Origin: Cranoglanis bouderius
Taxonomy: Eukaryota > Chordata > Actinopteri > Siluriformes > Cranoglanididae
Direction: 5' to 3'
DNA: 64,000 bases
NCBI GenBank assembly: GCA_023630585.1
Contig: CM042555.1
Coordinates: 11,426,001-11,490,000 of the forward strand
Shown: positions 22,697-37,400 of the stretch, in pieces
Numbering within the stretch: position 1 is the stretch's first letter
How the letters are laid out: every line of letters starts with the position of its first letter
Program-made: the position numbers and the translations under genes
Notes under the pieces: model-generated
What the model saw: the letters and a program-made list of their open reading frames with translations, nothing else
Database searches by the model: none
Told to the model about the DNA's origin: nothing

Positions 22697-25600
22697 TCAG
22701 GACTCAGATGCATGTGGAGGGCCGACCTCTACAGGAGTGCCGGGGTGAGGGAGGCTCCGTGTGCCGCTCCTCCACACGTCCACCTACGGATGGCATAAAA
22801 CATAGATATGTCATTATTTTGTTGATGAATTCTTAACAAATGCACAAAAAAGTACAGTAAATTTAACAAGCCAATACAGTTTCGGTTCTTTTTTTTAACC
22901 ACTAGGGCACTGGTCCTCAACCTTCGAGTCGCCTGAGATGTGGATGGAGTCGTAGGAGAATTTTAACCGTTATTTATAATGTAGTTCTATGTACCTGAAC
23001 GTAATTTAAGAAATATTTTAAAATAATCATTAAAAGTAAGATTACTATTAAAATTTCTACGTGTGTACGCATTTGCTGAAGCATAACTAATTTGACCGTA
23101 ATGATTGTATTTTACTTGAGTTTTTAACATAATAGGCTTTATGGCAGTCCGTTCACGTGTATGTGACATCTCTAGAATACCCATAATGCAGTTGTCCTAA
23201 TTGACCCGAGTGTTTTAATATGTTACATGCCTATGTTGCAGTAGTTTTGGGGGTTAACGTGCATGTGACACCACTTGAACATCTAATTTAAAATAAAAAT
23301 AAACTTTTTTTTTTGCATCATGGCTGTGGTTTCTAGCTAGAGTGCTAAAGTTGCAATCAAAATTATTCAACCACCATTGCAAATCAAGGTTTATTGTCAA
23401 AATTTACAGACTTTCAGCTGTTTGCAATGAACAAATCAAACAAAAGCTATTGAAAAAGTGGTTTCCCCAAATTCAACTGAAAATGCAACTTATAATGACT
23501 TCTCCAGTTTCAAAATTATTCAACCTCCTGAATAGAATCCCTCACAACAACACAAATATGCAAAACAGGTGTTGTCTCAATCACACTTGATGCAACTAAT
23601 CAAGGGCTTCATTAGTTGCACCAGTTGTGCTTGAACTGGAACACATGAAATACCTGAACTGGCTAGGGGCAGAAAATACATGAAATACCTGGACGGGGCA
23701 GAAAAAGGAAGCTATCAATGGCTGCAACCAGATTTCTGAGAAGGCAGGTTGTGAAAAACCCTCGAGTGACTGCAAAAGACCTGCAGCAAGACTTGGTGGC
23801 AACAGGCACTGAGGTTTCAGTGAGCACAGTATGGCGCATACTAAACGCAGAAGGTTTCCATGCCAGAACTCCAAGACGTACACCACTACTGACCCAAAAG
23901 CACAAGAATAGTCGACTCAAAATCATACAAATAAGCCACAGAAGTTTTGGGATTCTGTTCTGTGGAGCAATGAAACAAAACTGGAACTTTTCGGCACGAT
24001 GGATCAGCGGTATGTCTGGGGAAAGAAAAATGAAGAAAGAACACTCTGTCCACAGTCAAGGACACAGTCTGTGAGGAAGCCGAAGCTTGGGCGTCATTGG
24101 ACCTTCCAACAGGACAATGATCCCAAGCATACCTCAAATTCCACCAAGGCTTGGTTGCCGAAGAAGTCCTGGAAGATTCTACAGGGCCATCACAGTCACC
24201 TGACTTAAACCCCATAGAAAATCTCTGGTGGGATTTGAAGAAGGCGGTTGCAGCACGCAAACCCAAGAATATTACTGAGCTGGAGGCCATTGCTCATGAG
24301 GAATGGACTAAGATTCCTCAGGAACGCTGCCAGAAGCTGGTGTCTGGCTATGCATCTTGTTTGCAGCAGGTCATAACAGCAAAAGGGTGCTCTGCTAAGT
24401 ACTAAAGATGCTTGCCATGAAGGGGTTGAATAATTTTGAAACTGGAGAAGTCATTATAAGTTGCATTTTCAGTTGAATTTGGGGAAACCACTTGAAGCAT
24501 TTGTTGTGTTGAACTATTTCAATTGCTTTTGTTTGATTTGTTCACTGCAAACAGCTGAAAGTCTGTAAATTTTGACAATAAACCTGATTTGCAATGGGGG
24601 TTGAATAATTTTGATTGCAACTGTATATTTGCAGTGCATGCCGATAATCTAATAACACTTGAGCAATATTTAGTCTGTAGCTTACTACTGCAGTGCTCAC
24701 TCTGGCACTGGTTAAAATACAAACTTACTGAAGGTTCTAAAAGCATAGAAATGAACATGTCATTTGATTAAATAATGATGTGCCAATCAGAGTTTCCGTA
24801 GCCGGTAAATACCCAGCTGTTGACCGTTAAAAATTCAAAATGTCTGATAAAATCAAAAACTAAAAATAATAACACGAAGCAGACAAAGTTAGACAAAGTG
24901 CGTTTGCAATTGCACACCAAAATAAGGTCTCTGTCTGCGCAAATATTTTTTTTCCACATGCTTCTCCTGTAAAGTGTACTCTGATTCAACTCATTCAACT
25001 ACACACACACACATTTCTTTGTGCTGGTCGTCTATCTGTCTGTCTGTCTGGCTCTCTCTCGTTACAGGAGGCACTGAAAGCACAAACAGTCACATACAAG
25101 TAAACTCCGGCTTATCCAACACAGGTGAGAATCACGAGTCACCTGCCGATTCGACCCGCCTCCTCTCCATCCACTGCTGACCGTCCACCACGCCCCCGCC
25201 GCCACAATCGCATACACTATGCATAGTCCAAAACGTTACAGTGCAAAATAAACACTGAAATGAGATGACCAGATTTTTTTCCAGTTTGTCCAGTAAACTT
25301 TATCATTCCCGAACACGTTGGCCGGCACCAAAATTTCTTAGCAGAAGCTCTGGTGCCAATATGAGATGCAAATTCATTATGACCATATAATGTTCAATGT
25401 CAGTTTATTTTAGCCATTTGTACCATGTTATGCATCGAATGGCAAATAAAGACCAAAAAGACATTGATGTCAAGCCTACCTCCACTGTCTCCTGAGTGTT
25501 GAAGAACTCTTCGGGCTCGTCAGGGCTCAGGGGAGTCTGGGTACTGGAGCCAGCCTCTGAACTGCTCTCACGCAGCTCCAGGAGCACGGGTAAAGAGCCT

Positions 25601-27604
25601 GGCACAGGCACAGATCCGTGCAGGTTAGAGAAGGACTCCATAGTCATGCTGAGTTCAGGAGAGCAGGGAGGACTGGGGTCCATTTCGGCTTCAGTGGTAC
25701 TCTGAGCCTCCTCAGCCTGTTCACACACTGGGCCGTCTGGAAGCGGTGAGTCTGTAGATGCTGTGCTGTCCATGGTGACGTCACTGGGTCTGTCTGGGCT
25801 TTGGGGTTGGTGGTCATTGACAAAGCTTGGGTCAGAAGGAAGGCTTTCAGGAAGATAGGAGGAGGACAGAAGAGCAGGCTGGCTGGCAACGTGGGAGGAC
25901 AAGTGGATCTCCTCGCTGCTCTGCGGGGTAAGAGTCGCTTTCTCACTGAAGCTGAAACGAGGAGAGGTGTCCGCCGTGATGGGAGACGAGGGACCTGCGC
26001 TAGACACCGTGCTGGAAGGACCGCTGCTATCTGCACAGAAACACACACACAAGAACCTGTAATATTCTAATACATCAAAGCTGTAAGCCACAGCAACAAA
26101 TACAGACCACATGCTGCTACATAAAAAACAAACAGGTCACTCCTCTTCTAATATTTCTTAATCATAATGCATCATAATGCATTTTTCTTCCATAAAGTAA
26201 CTTGCTTAACAAAAATTGGATTGGAAGGGGGTTTAACAGAAAATCAAGAATTTTGTGTTTTAAGTAAAAAATGAATAGTGACCAGGTTATTCGGATTACA
26301 TGTTGTCATTAAAGCCTCAATCAACATTATTTTAGGCTGAGAATTCTCTGTGACAGTAAAGATCTGTCACATATTAAGCACTTACAAAGGGTAGATTAAA
26401 AATATGCATACTTTACTAGAATTTATTCATCCTTATACCACTGATTTTGATTGGTCAGATGTTGATTAATTTTCCATAACAGCACAACTCAAAGTAGTTT
26501 TGGCTACAGGCCAAGCTCATTCTAATACGTCATTGTTTCTATAGTAACAGCTAAACCTGGGACTTGTTCAGTGGGTGCTCCACTTAAACAAAAGTTTATA
26601 ATTGTTGAAACTGAAGACATTTATTTAGCATTTTTGTAAGGAGTATCCAGTGTCAGTGCTTTGACACTGGCTTAGGTAAAGCTATAACTTTAAGTTTTTA
26701 GACATGGGAAACACTTCAGGAGGGATTTACACTTTATATTTTCTTCAGTAATATGCCGTTTTTGTCTTATTATTTTCAAGAAAGAAAAAAAGAGATTCCC
26801 TGGTGGACTAGTGGCTCAGGGAACCGACTCTAGCCACTGGAGGGTCACATCACATCACATCACCCTGTCCTTGATTATTTATTATTTTGATAATTATCCT
26901 TGACATCTTTTATTAACAGCATGACCCATTGTGTTTTTTCAGTCAATAGTTTCACCTAAAACAGTAATTGTGTAAATTAGGAAAATGTTGACAGGGGCTT
27001 TACATGTAACTGAGGGAGCTGTTTGTGAGAAGACTATGGGTGTGTTTGAAGGTAAGGAGACCCAAGTGGTGCAGTACTCACACCAGGGAGGACGCTCAGA
27101 GCGTTGGCGTAGAGACGCAGAGGTCGACAGCACTCTCTGAGGAATATATGAGTCCACCGAGGGCTGGTTCTGAGAGTCAAACATAGCTGAGAGAGCTGCA
27201 GAGAACAGCAGACATGTTTAAGCATACAGACCTTTCAAATAAATAGGGTAAGCAATTAATGACTCTCAGCACAAAAGCTAGCACACTACCTCTAGTGGTT
27301 CTAGTGTGCGAGTCCCCTGCGTTCTCACACACTGCCGTCAGGAACTTGTCCACCTGTTTGAGTGAGAGCGAATTGTGCAGCGTCTCCAGTGGGTAGATAG
27401 AGGGCACCATGGAGCAGCCTTCAAATCCTACAGCGCAGAAGAGACACAAGAGAACACAGTATACCCATAATGCAATCTGTGTGAGCTACGAAACACAGTG
27501 TGTGAGGAACAAAAACCACAAACACACACACACACACACACACACCCTTACACCAGTAACTTTCCACCACATACTGGTTAGTAAGAGGATCACAGGTGAT
27601 TTCT

Positions 27605-27639
<35 letters not shown>

Positions 27640-30600
27640 TCCAAACTCACAAGAGATTGTGTTAACTAATCACACACACTCAAGCACGTTATGTCTACTG
27701 AAATTCACTAGACACTGCATGTAGTAGCTACCATTCAAGCATGTTATATCTACTGAAATTAACTAAACGCTACATGTAGCAACTGTTGCTACCAAATGAC
27801 ACAAAATCAACCACAACAAGAGCAAAATGGACTTCCTCAAAGAAGTCTCTTAGTCTATTTAGATGCTCAAGTAAACACATTCAGAATTAATAGCAAGGTT
27901 AAAACAAATCACACCAACCAGTAATGGAAGCCCATCTCACCCAAAATCTTTTCTGTAAATATACCTCAAATCTGTTTCTTAACTAATGTCACAAACACTC
28001 GCCAAAGCGGCTTGGGACACTCTATATTAATGAATATTTTCAGCAATTTGTTCATCCTTCCTAGGCAGAATTACAGCAGAAATCTGAAAGTATATTATAA
28101 TTGCTTATTTGAGATGCAATAAAAAAATATTTAATTTGTTTATTTACATTTTTATTTTGTAGCATAATGGTATAATTTGAGAGAAGCATGGGACAATTTG
28201 ACGATATGAAGGCTTGTTCAGTTTGTTCTCTTGGAGAACCCCTAAAGGTACAATAGATATAAAAAGTCTACACACTCCTGTAAAAATTGCAGGTTTTTGT
28301 GATGTGAAAAATGAAACCAAGATAAATCACATAAGATCTTTTTCCACCTTTAATGTGATATAGCAACCAACAAAATTTAAGTGGTTAAAATTTTTTGGGG
28401 TAAGAGTCTACCAGCTTCTTGATTTAGCAATTTTATTCCACTCTTGCTCCAGATCTATCGAATTGCAAGGGTCCTGATCACAATCTCCCATTGCCCCTGA
28501 GCGATCTCCTGTGAACAACCCTCTTCAAGTCATTCCACAAGTTTTCAATAGGATTTAGATCTGGACTGGGCCAATCCAAAACACTGATCTTCTTCTTCTG
28601 AAGCCATTTTCTTGTTGACTTGGATTTGTGTTTTGGGTTGTTGATATGCTGGAAGTTGACATTTTTCTTCATCTTCAACTGCCTAACAGCAGCCTACAGG
28701 TTTCATTCTAAAATAAATGGAGGTATCTATGATTCTCTCTATCTTGACTAGAGCCCCAGTCCCATTTGAAGAAACTGTGCTGCCACCACCATGCTTCACT
28801 GTGGGTATGGTGTTCTTTGAGTAATAAGCTGTCTTGTTTTTGCACCAAACAAGTCTTTTACAATTATGTCTAAAAGTTTCTGGGGCTCACCAGACCATAA
28901 CACATTATTTGATCTTTATTTGGGGTTAATCAGAATCACTTAATTGAAGACAGGTTTGTGATCATTATATAATTTTTTTAATCCTAAAACATTTCTATTT
29001 GTTATTCAATTGAATTTTGTTGGTTGCTATATTAAAGTATTAAAGGTGGAAAAAGAGGATCTGACATAGTTGATATTGGTTTCATTTATTTTTTTTGCAT
29101 CACAAAACTTTTTATGTCCACTGTATGTAGAATCCTACAGAGGGTTTTCCTTTCAGGAAAGGTTCCACATAGAACACTTTTAGAAAAAAAGGGTTCCTCA
29201 GGGTCCTTTGGATGGCTAATGGTTCTCTAAGACTGTATCTGTAGACAAGACTTTGGTTGCGATATATTTCCTTTACTTTTTATCAGTATTAGTCCTGTAG
29301 CTCAAGTGCAAAACTAATAAAAAGCAAATGTAATATATCAAATACAGTTTGAATAACTGACGATATTTTGGGTAAGTAGAAAAATAGGTAAGTATCATTT
29401 TTAACTGAACTATTTCTTTAACACATTAGAGTAATTGCATATACAATTGTAGAACAGAACCATATAAAGTAGAACAGATTCTCCTGCCTTCACTTTAGTC
29501 AGTATCATCTGGCAGGTGTAGCATTTAATCTCTGGCCCTCATTTGATCCTGCTCAAACATTTAAAAACACAAACTGGTGTATATACCATTCAATGTAGCC
29601 GAGTTTCAAATCCACCAACATGCAGCAGACTTTATACAGTCAGCACTCATCAGAATGACACTTCAGTCAAACACCACCCAGGTCTGAAAGCTTAATCATA
29701 ACAATAACTGCTGCTTTTAAAATGTACTAGGATACATTACTCATCTGCTGCATAAGCAAAAAAACCCAGCAAAAAACAGCAAGCATTACACATGCTCAAC
29801 ACAAGCAGTATGGAAGGCGAAGCTGAGGTAGCAATGACACGCCAGTTTAAAGTGCAGCACAGTGCAAGGCAGGCCAGGGCATGTTATGTTGCAGCAGGGC
29901 TAACCGTATAGGTACTCTAAGGGATCCTGGCCGGAGGTTAGCCAGTTTCGGAAGAGGCGCAGGTGGTAGTAGCACTGGTGGAGGTGGTGGGCCAAAGTGC
30001 TGTCCAGAAAGAGCGAGTGGCGGATATTTGGGTCTGTGGAGAAGCGCCGGAGCAGCTGGGCTACCTGCTGTTCCTCGAGCGGCTCTGAAGAAGAAGAGGC
30101 AGAGCGTGGAAGAGCAGGGAGGAGGGTGGGAGTGGGCTGTTATTGGCCATGATAAAATGTGACAGTCTGGAGGAGGGACTGGTCTTAAAACTGCATATAT
30201 TCAAAAAAGGGCATTAAGAGCAAAAGGGTATAAAGGGGTATAAACCTTCCCATAAACCTTCACACAACAAGCCTTTGTCTGTCCAAAGATACTCAATCAA
30301 AACCACTAAGGGCATAACAAAGCAGACTGTAGCAGAGTTGTAGTCTGTTGTAGTCAGCTGCCTTTATTTAACAGCAGAATGGCTCAATATGGAGGTAAAA
30401 GTCATTAGACATATGCTGGAGTCTCTGGATTAACCCAATATGGCAACAGACCACAAGAGACTATGAATCAATGTAACAAAATGAAATATTTAACTGGCAC
30501 GACAAGGAAAGAAAATTCAGCAGTTGTATTCCTAGAGAACAAATATATAAATAAATTTTAAAAACCAGCCTACCATTTTGCATCAATTCCTCAGTCATGA

Positions 30601-33297
30601 CATTCCTAAACAAAATAACATTGCTTATTCTCTCTTCTCCCAGCAAGGTCAAGGTGATGCACCTTCTTGTGACAGTTTCACCTTGCTGATTCCTTTGATC
30701 AACATAGCTGTATTATAAATTGGTCATAGAATAAAATACTATCCACCATCAGAGGCTGGCGTCAGTGTTTGTCCTTAATTCGTTCTAGTAAACACATTTC
30801 TAATACAAGTAAGACATTGTTATATCTCAGATTAACTGCAGCAAATCTAAAATGACTGAATCCAGCTGCTATCCAAAGAAGATCAAAAAGATCAAAAGAA
30901 CCACTAACAAAGATTTTGTCCTACAATATGTCGGATGTTGTGGTGGCTGAAAAAAACTAAAATCTGGTTTTGGCCAAAATACAGTAGGTTGTTTTCTGCC
31001 TATAACATATTTTGTGACCTCAACTTTAAGAAACCATAAATATATTTCACCAAAATGACATGGAAATGGTCTTTTTAATCTTGCTCGGACTATTCCTGCG
31101 TTGCTTTCCTGCAAAGATAATGTTGGTTAAGGATCTAATTTAATGCAGTGGTAAAAGCAAGCAGTTTGACTAAAACGTCTAAAATGTCTAAGACTAAGCA
31201 AATTCCTCACATAGATCAGTTTGATCCAGATGTTGGATAGTAACGTGCCATAGCAAAACAGACCTAAACCTAATCAATTATGTTTGTAATCAGTTACCGA
31301 CTGTGAAAATGTCCACAATGCTCTTGTGCTGCAGTGGCAATGGAATCTTTAAAAACAATTGTTTTGCTTTTCACTTTGGGAGGTAACCAGGATTTAACGT
31401 GCTGGAATATTAGTTGTGGTTGATATACATGCAAAAGAGAAACATAGTTCAGTAAAGTCAAAATGTTACCATGTGAAGGTTTTCCCAGGCCGCCATACAA
31501 ATAAAAATTCCAAAGTAGTACTGATGTGACCAAAATCACATATGTGGACTAATATTACAATATTACAAAACTTAAAGATTGACGCAAAGCTAAAGGTATG
31601 TGTGTGTCACTGGCAACATCTCACCAGACAAACATGCAAAACTAACAAACAGTGTTGGACACACCACTCCTACAAATAGCCATAATGCCATGGAACTTTA
31701 ATATTATTCTGATATCAGAGCTTTGAATATCAGCTGATGTCTGATACTGATTCACAATTATGAATCCAAGATATACTGAAAGTAGTATAGTGTATATGAA
31801 ACATAGTGGCCTACCTACAGACAAAATATATGGTGAGTAGATTATATATCAGTATATATCAATATATAGCATAATGCTTATAGCATGTATAAGAACGTTT
31901 GCATGACCAGATTTAGAACTGACCTATTTTTGCACCAGCAATAATGAAGCATAAATGTACAGATATCCAATTTTAAAGGCAGTATACTAGCTTCAGAGCA
32001 ACGCAGTTTGAAAAAGGGCTTCCAAACTGCGACAATGTAATATTTCACCATGATTATTAACATATAATAATCATGAGTGCTCTGTGGGAAGGGCTACGAT
32101 TCAAAAGAAGAGACAGACATCCGGAACTCATATAGCCCAAATCATATTCCTCATATACAACTCGTATTCCTTATATAGAACCCAACAGAAAAAATGACAG
32201 TTAGCATACCGGTCACGTTTGCGCTCACCTTGTACAGTGGCTAATACGTATAGTGGACAATATCACTACAAATGCTTAATCCAAGAGAAACTAAATATGC
32301 TAATAGGGTAAAGGTTCATAAGGTCATAGGCCAACTTTGGTTCATTAATGCAAAACACACACACACACACACACACACACCTCCAGCACTTTTACTTATC
32401 CCAAGAAACCAATCATACTGTTGTATAAAAAAAAAAGAAATAAATCATAAATGTATCAGCACGGAGATCATTAGGTAAGAGTGACAGACTTATGCAGGGT
32501 GTTATAAACAGAATGTGAGAGTGGTGTTAGAGCGAGCGTCCAGATGAATGGGTGGACCGAGACTGAGAAACTGGTGGAGATGGAGGGAATACAGCAGTGA
32601 CCATGTTAAACTGAAAGTAAGCTCAACACTAAAGAGATTAAGATTTTTTTTTTTTCCAAAGGCATGCAAGACAAGGAAGGTGGAGAAAGGTGAAATATAC
32701 TTGAAGAGAAGCAGACGTACCATTAGTCGGATGCTTTGCAAACGACACAGAAAATCGCTTTACTGCCGGCATAGACAACAACTCTGAGGAAATAAAAAAG
32801 GTCACTGGTGAAACCATCTTTTGGAGTGCACCTGTAGAGGATAAGGGGACTGTCTGGGTTATACAGTGCTGAAGGTGTGAGACATTCAGAGGACATTAGG
32901 GAGAACAGAGCTGGAGTTCGCTGAGGGGCTCTATGCTACTGTAAAACCTACAGCAAGACACGGTTAGAGAGTCACTGAGGGTAAGCAAGAAAAGCAGCTT
33001 TTAGCACAGTGTTCAGTATGATTGAACATAGAAGCTAAACAACACTGCAGTTCATAACATTTTCTGATCATATAAGACAAGCTTTCATAAATGGATCCAG
33101 AGATTGCTGTAATCACACCCCACATTAGAGATACAAAATAAAAAAAAAGACTCTCTAGATCTCTTAGCATGGCTAACCTTTACTAGCATGTACAGCATTT
33201 TAGCTGCTAACACTTCCTACATTTTACAGCCTTAAGTCTCTTTGGACTACTCAGCTCACTTATTAATATGGTGAACTAGATTGAGATCATTTTAACC

Positions 33298-33348
<51 letters not shown>

Positions 33349-34477
33349 CCTTTGATATCTTCAGAGGACTGCTCTAGATTACAGTGAAAATGAGAGGACA
33401 AAGATCGCATACACGAACACCACACCACACGGAGGTTCACATTTGAATATAGGTTCACCACAGACTGGAATGAACATCACTGTGGACATGGGACATATGA
33501 ACGCATAGACATTATAGTCACAATAATACTATACCATGTAAAACCTTGCTCATAAAATGGCAGTGGAGAGAAAAGCGTCTCATGTCACATTGCCACCTTG
33601 TGGACAAAATGTTCTCCACATATAGGAATGTTCTGGAAGGGTATCAAAGTCGTTGCCTCTATAAAGGGGTATCTCTCTCTAAAAGTATAAAGTAAAACTG
33701 TCCAAATAGAAAGAACAATTATCACTGGCTCTCATTTTATCTATAGACACATACTAAAGAAAATGTTTCGTCAAACAAGGCAATACTATTAAAAAGCTAC
33801 TAAAAAGATATTTTAATATGTTTTAATAGGTTTAGATATAAAGGTATAATATAATATCTGCTAGTTATTCAGGTAAGTCTGGTATTGCTATTAAACTAAT
33901 TTTTCCAACGTAATTTTTATAGTGCACTGAAAAAAACCTCTTTATCCAAAACCCACTTCTAAAGCATTTTGGGAAAATAATTTTCTGTTCTTTTCTCAAT
34001 ACAGGGCAGTCAAAATTCTTGTCTGTAATAATCACTACTGATGGACTGGATGGAGATGAAGCTAAGTGGAATACTCCACTAACTCAGAAGAACATGAAGC
34101 AAAAATGAAACAGATCAATGCTGATTGAAGGAAAGACATAAACATGGTGAAAGACAATGAATGGCAACGGTACATATTCTACAAGCTGCACAATATTAAA
34201 AAAGGACAATATTAAAAAGACAAAAACCTTAAACATTCCCACTTCCGAGAACACTTCTGCATGGGCCCTGAAATACACATCTTAACCTCTGAACTCTCTT
34301 TCTGGATATTAGGAAGAGAAAGAAATCAGAACAGCTTGTATGAGCACATACCATCTTTATAGGTCAAATTGCCAGAGGAGAATTTTTTGCGGTGTGTGCG
34401 GGCATAATCCTGAAGATTGGGGGCACTAGAGGACCCGCCAAGGACAGTGGTGCTGAAGAGACCTGCACACTGAGAGC
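22697..34477 (-). CDS. ppip5k1: ppip5k1 C-terminal tail exons
   Basis: Constitutive exons 34477-34352 ([19 protein letters not shown]), 32783-32721 ([20 protein letters not shown]), 27427-27290 ([18 protein letters not shown]), 27195-27082, 26030-25480 (long Ser/Pro-rich, starts [16 protein letters not shown]) and the terminal 22783-22697 ([14 protein letters not shown], stop TGA). In mammals this tail is intrinsically disordered and reported to interact with the exocyst. The last exon is assigned on phase 0, a GTAG acceptor and an immediate stop; it is less certain than the rest. The human-specific long repeat tail is absent. Confidence 0.85.
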
Positions 34478-37400
34478 CTGAGGAGGGTTAGAGAACTATG
34501 TCAGTTAGTCATCACTACACACACATGCTGTTATTCAGATTTAGACAAAATGCATGAGAACATAAGTGGGCAAATAAGTCATAAGTTAAATATACTACCA
34601 GTCAACCTGTGATTGGTACAGTGAGGGAAAAAAGTATTTGATCCCCTGCTGATTTTGTACGTTTGCCCACTGACAAAGAAATGATCAGTCTATAATTTTA
34701 ATGGTAGGTGTATTTTAACAGTGAGAGACAGAATAACAACAAAAAAATCCAGAAAAATGCATTTCAAAAAAGATACAAATTGATTTGCATTTTAATGAGG
34801 GAAATAAGTATTTGACCCCTTCGACTTAGTACTTGGTGGCAAAACCCTTGTTGACAATCACAGAGGTCAGACGTTTCTTGTAGTTGGCCACCAGGTTTGC
34901 ACACATCTCAGGAGGGATTTTGTCCCATTCCTCTTTGCAGATCCTCTCCAAGACATTAAGGTCATTTTCAATGCCCTGGCTGAGGGAAGGAGGTTCTCAC
35001 CCAAGATTTGATGGTACATGGCCCCGTCCATCATCCCTTTGATGCGGTGCAGTTGTCCTGTCCCCTTAGCAGAAAAACACCCCCAAAGCATAATGTTCCC
35101 ACCTCCATGTTTGATGGTGGGGATGGTGTTATGACTTGGGGTCATAGGCAGCATTCCTCCTCCTCCAAACACGGCGAGGTGAGTTGATGCCATAGAGATC
35201 TCACCACACCTGACCACAACACTTTCACCCAGTTCTCCTCTGAATCATTCAGGCAAACTTCAGACGGGCCTGTACATGTGCTTTCTTGAGCAGGGGGACC
35301 TTGTGGGCACTGCAGGATTTCAGTCCTTCACGGCGTAGTGTGTTACTAATTGTTTTCTTGGTGACTATGGTCCCAGCTGCCTTGAGATCATTAACAAGAT
35401 CCTCCTGTGTAGTTCTGGGCTGATTCCTCACCGTTCTCATGATCATTGAAACTCCACGAGGTGAGATCTTGCATGGAGACCCAGACCGAGGGAGACTGAC
35501 AGTTTCTTCCATTTGCGAATAATCGCACCAACTGTTGTCACCTTCTCACCAAGCTGCTTGGCGATGGTCTTGTAGCCCATTCCAGCCTTGTGTAGGTCTA
35601 CAATCTTGTCCCTGACATCCTTGGACAGCTCTTTGGTCTTGGCCATGGTGGAGAGTTTGGAATCTGATTGATTGATTGCTTCTGTGGACAGGTGGATTTT
35701 AACAGGTAACAAACTGAGATTAGGAGCACTCCCTTTAAGAGAGTGCTCCTAATCTCAGCTCATTACCTGTGTAAAAGACACCTGGAAGACAGAAATCTTG
35801 CTGATTGATAGGGGATCAAATACTTATTTCCCTCATTAAAATACAAATCAATTTATAACTTTTTTGAAATGCGTTTTTCTGGATTTTTTTTTGTTGTTAT
35901 TCTGTCTCTCACTGTTAAAAAACACCTACCATTAAAATTATAGACTGATCATTTCTTTGTCAGTGGGCAAACGTACAAAATCAGCAGGGGATCAAATACT
36001 TTTTCCCCCCACTGTAGGCTTAAGTTGTGTTTAATAAACTATCATCAATATTAAGTCTATATGAACCTGAAGGTAAATGAATCATTTTTATTAATGGTCA
36101 TCACTATTAACAATTCATGAGCATACTAGAACTTGCATACAGTTACACATTTTACTACGTGCTATTATTTTGTTAAAATGGTTGAAAAATTACTGGGTGT
36201 CACACAATGTCAGTTTTTAAAATCAGTCCACCAGGCCCCTTAATAAATTGTATTAACGTTTAACTTTTGATTAACTTTTTCATATTCATTTCATGGCCAA
36301 TGTGTTAAAACACTGTATTAATAAATATAGCCCTGCAGTGTGAATGTCTTTTGCAACCAGTTGTTCACATCAAAACTAACAAACCTTAATTATCAGTTTT
36401 CTCTCCTTAATGTGAAAACAATACAATGAAAACACAGCTGAATTCACTAGAGATCAATTACATGAAAGATAAAATGACTGCCATTTCCCAGCACCTGAGT
36501 CTAAACTTATCTTTTACTTCTGTACACTATTAAGGGAACTGACTTGACTTTTCTGACCTAAATGTAGAGGTCACTGAGGGGGCGGTGAGTCAGAAACTTA
36601 ATCTAGACAGTACTCTTTAGAGAGAAAGGGAGAAAGAGGTGGGGCAGCTGGGACAACTGAGAAGGACAGATACATGATACCAACCTAATCCACTCTGCTT
36701 CATCTCTGGAGACTGGCGCGAGCATGAGGGGAAAAGGCGATAACTGGCTGCTTTAGAGGACGAAGTCTCTGACAGAACCTGCACAAGAATACATACAGGA
36801 TAAAACACATAAAGGATAAAAATGGTTCAGAATGAACTGTGTAGTCGTCAACTGTATAACTAATAGTATTCATATATAATAGATGGCAGTATTGGCCTGT
36901 ATATTAAAGTTTCAGTATCACACTTGAAGTAATGAAAACAGCTCCTATTGTTTCATTTCTTTTTTCTCTTCTTTCTGTAACGCACATCCTATTATAGATA
37001 ATACATCAAAGTGTAATGGTGAATTTTATGATGTAAAATAAAATATTACACCAGAATGCAGTCATTCATAATGGCACATACTTTATATATCTTATAAATC
37101 TCTAAAAATAGATAGCACAGAAGCCTGATATGATTTAACAGACCAACCCATGCAGTGTGTTTAGGCAATGTATTAAGAAGTACATCTACTATAAAAGATG
37201 AGGGTAGATGTGCTGGGAAGACTGGACAGATGAGGATGAGAAGATTGTACCTCCATGGAGCTAGTTTTGCGGTTTCGAGTCAGAGGGGATCGACGCTGAA
37301 CGCCAACTGATTCAGATAGAGGTAATGCTCGATCTGGCTCATCCTGCACAAGGTTCTCCAAACTTCCAGGATCTGTCTGCTTCTGATCATTCTATCGAAA

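Noticed and set aside
25405..26112. Reading the 26030-25480 exon as a stand-alone 235-codon gene
   Set aside because: The upstream ATG is intronic; the exon has a tgtgcag acceptor and gtaggc donor in phase with neighbouring ppip5k1 exons.
26810..26870. Possible tRNA-like or SINE head
   Set aside because: Too short and degenerate; no A/B box pair or cloverleaf that I could support.
29881..30162. + strand 93-codon frame
   Set aside because: Gly/Ser-rich shadow of the candidate - strand ppip5k1 exon, which alone has matching splice sites.
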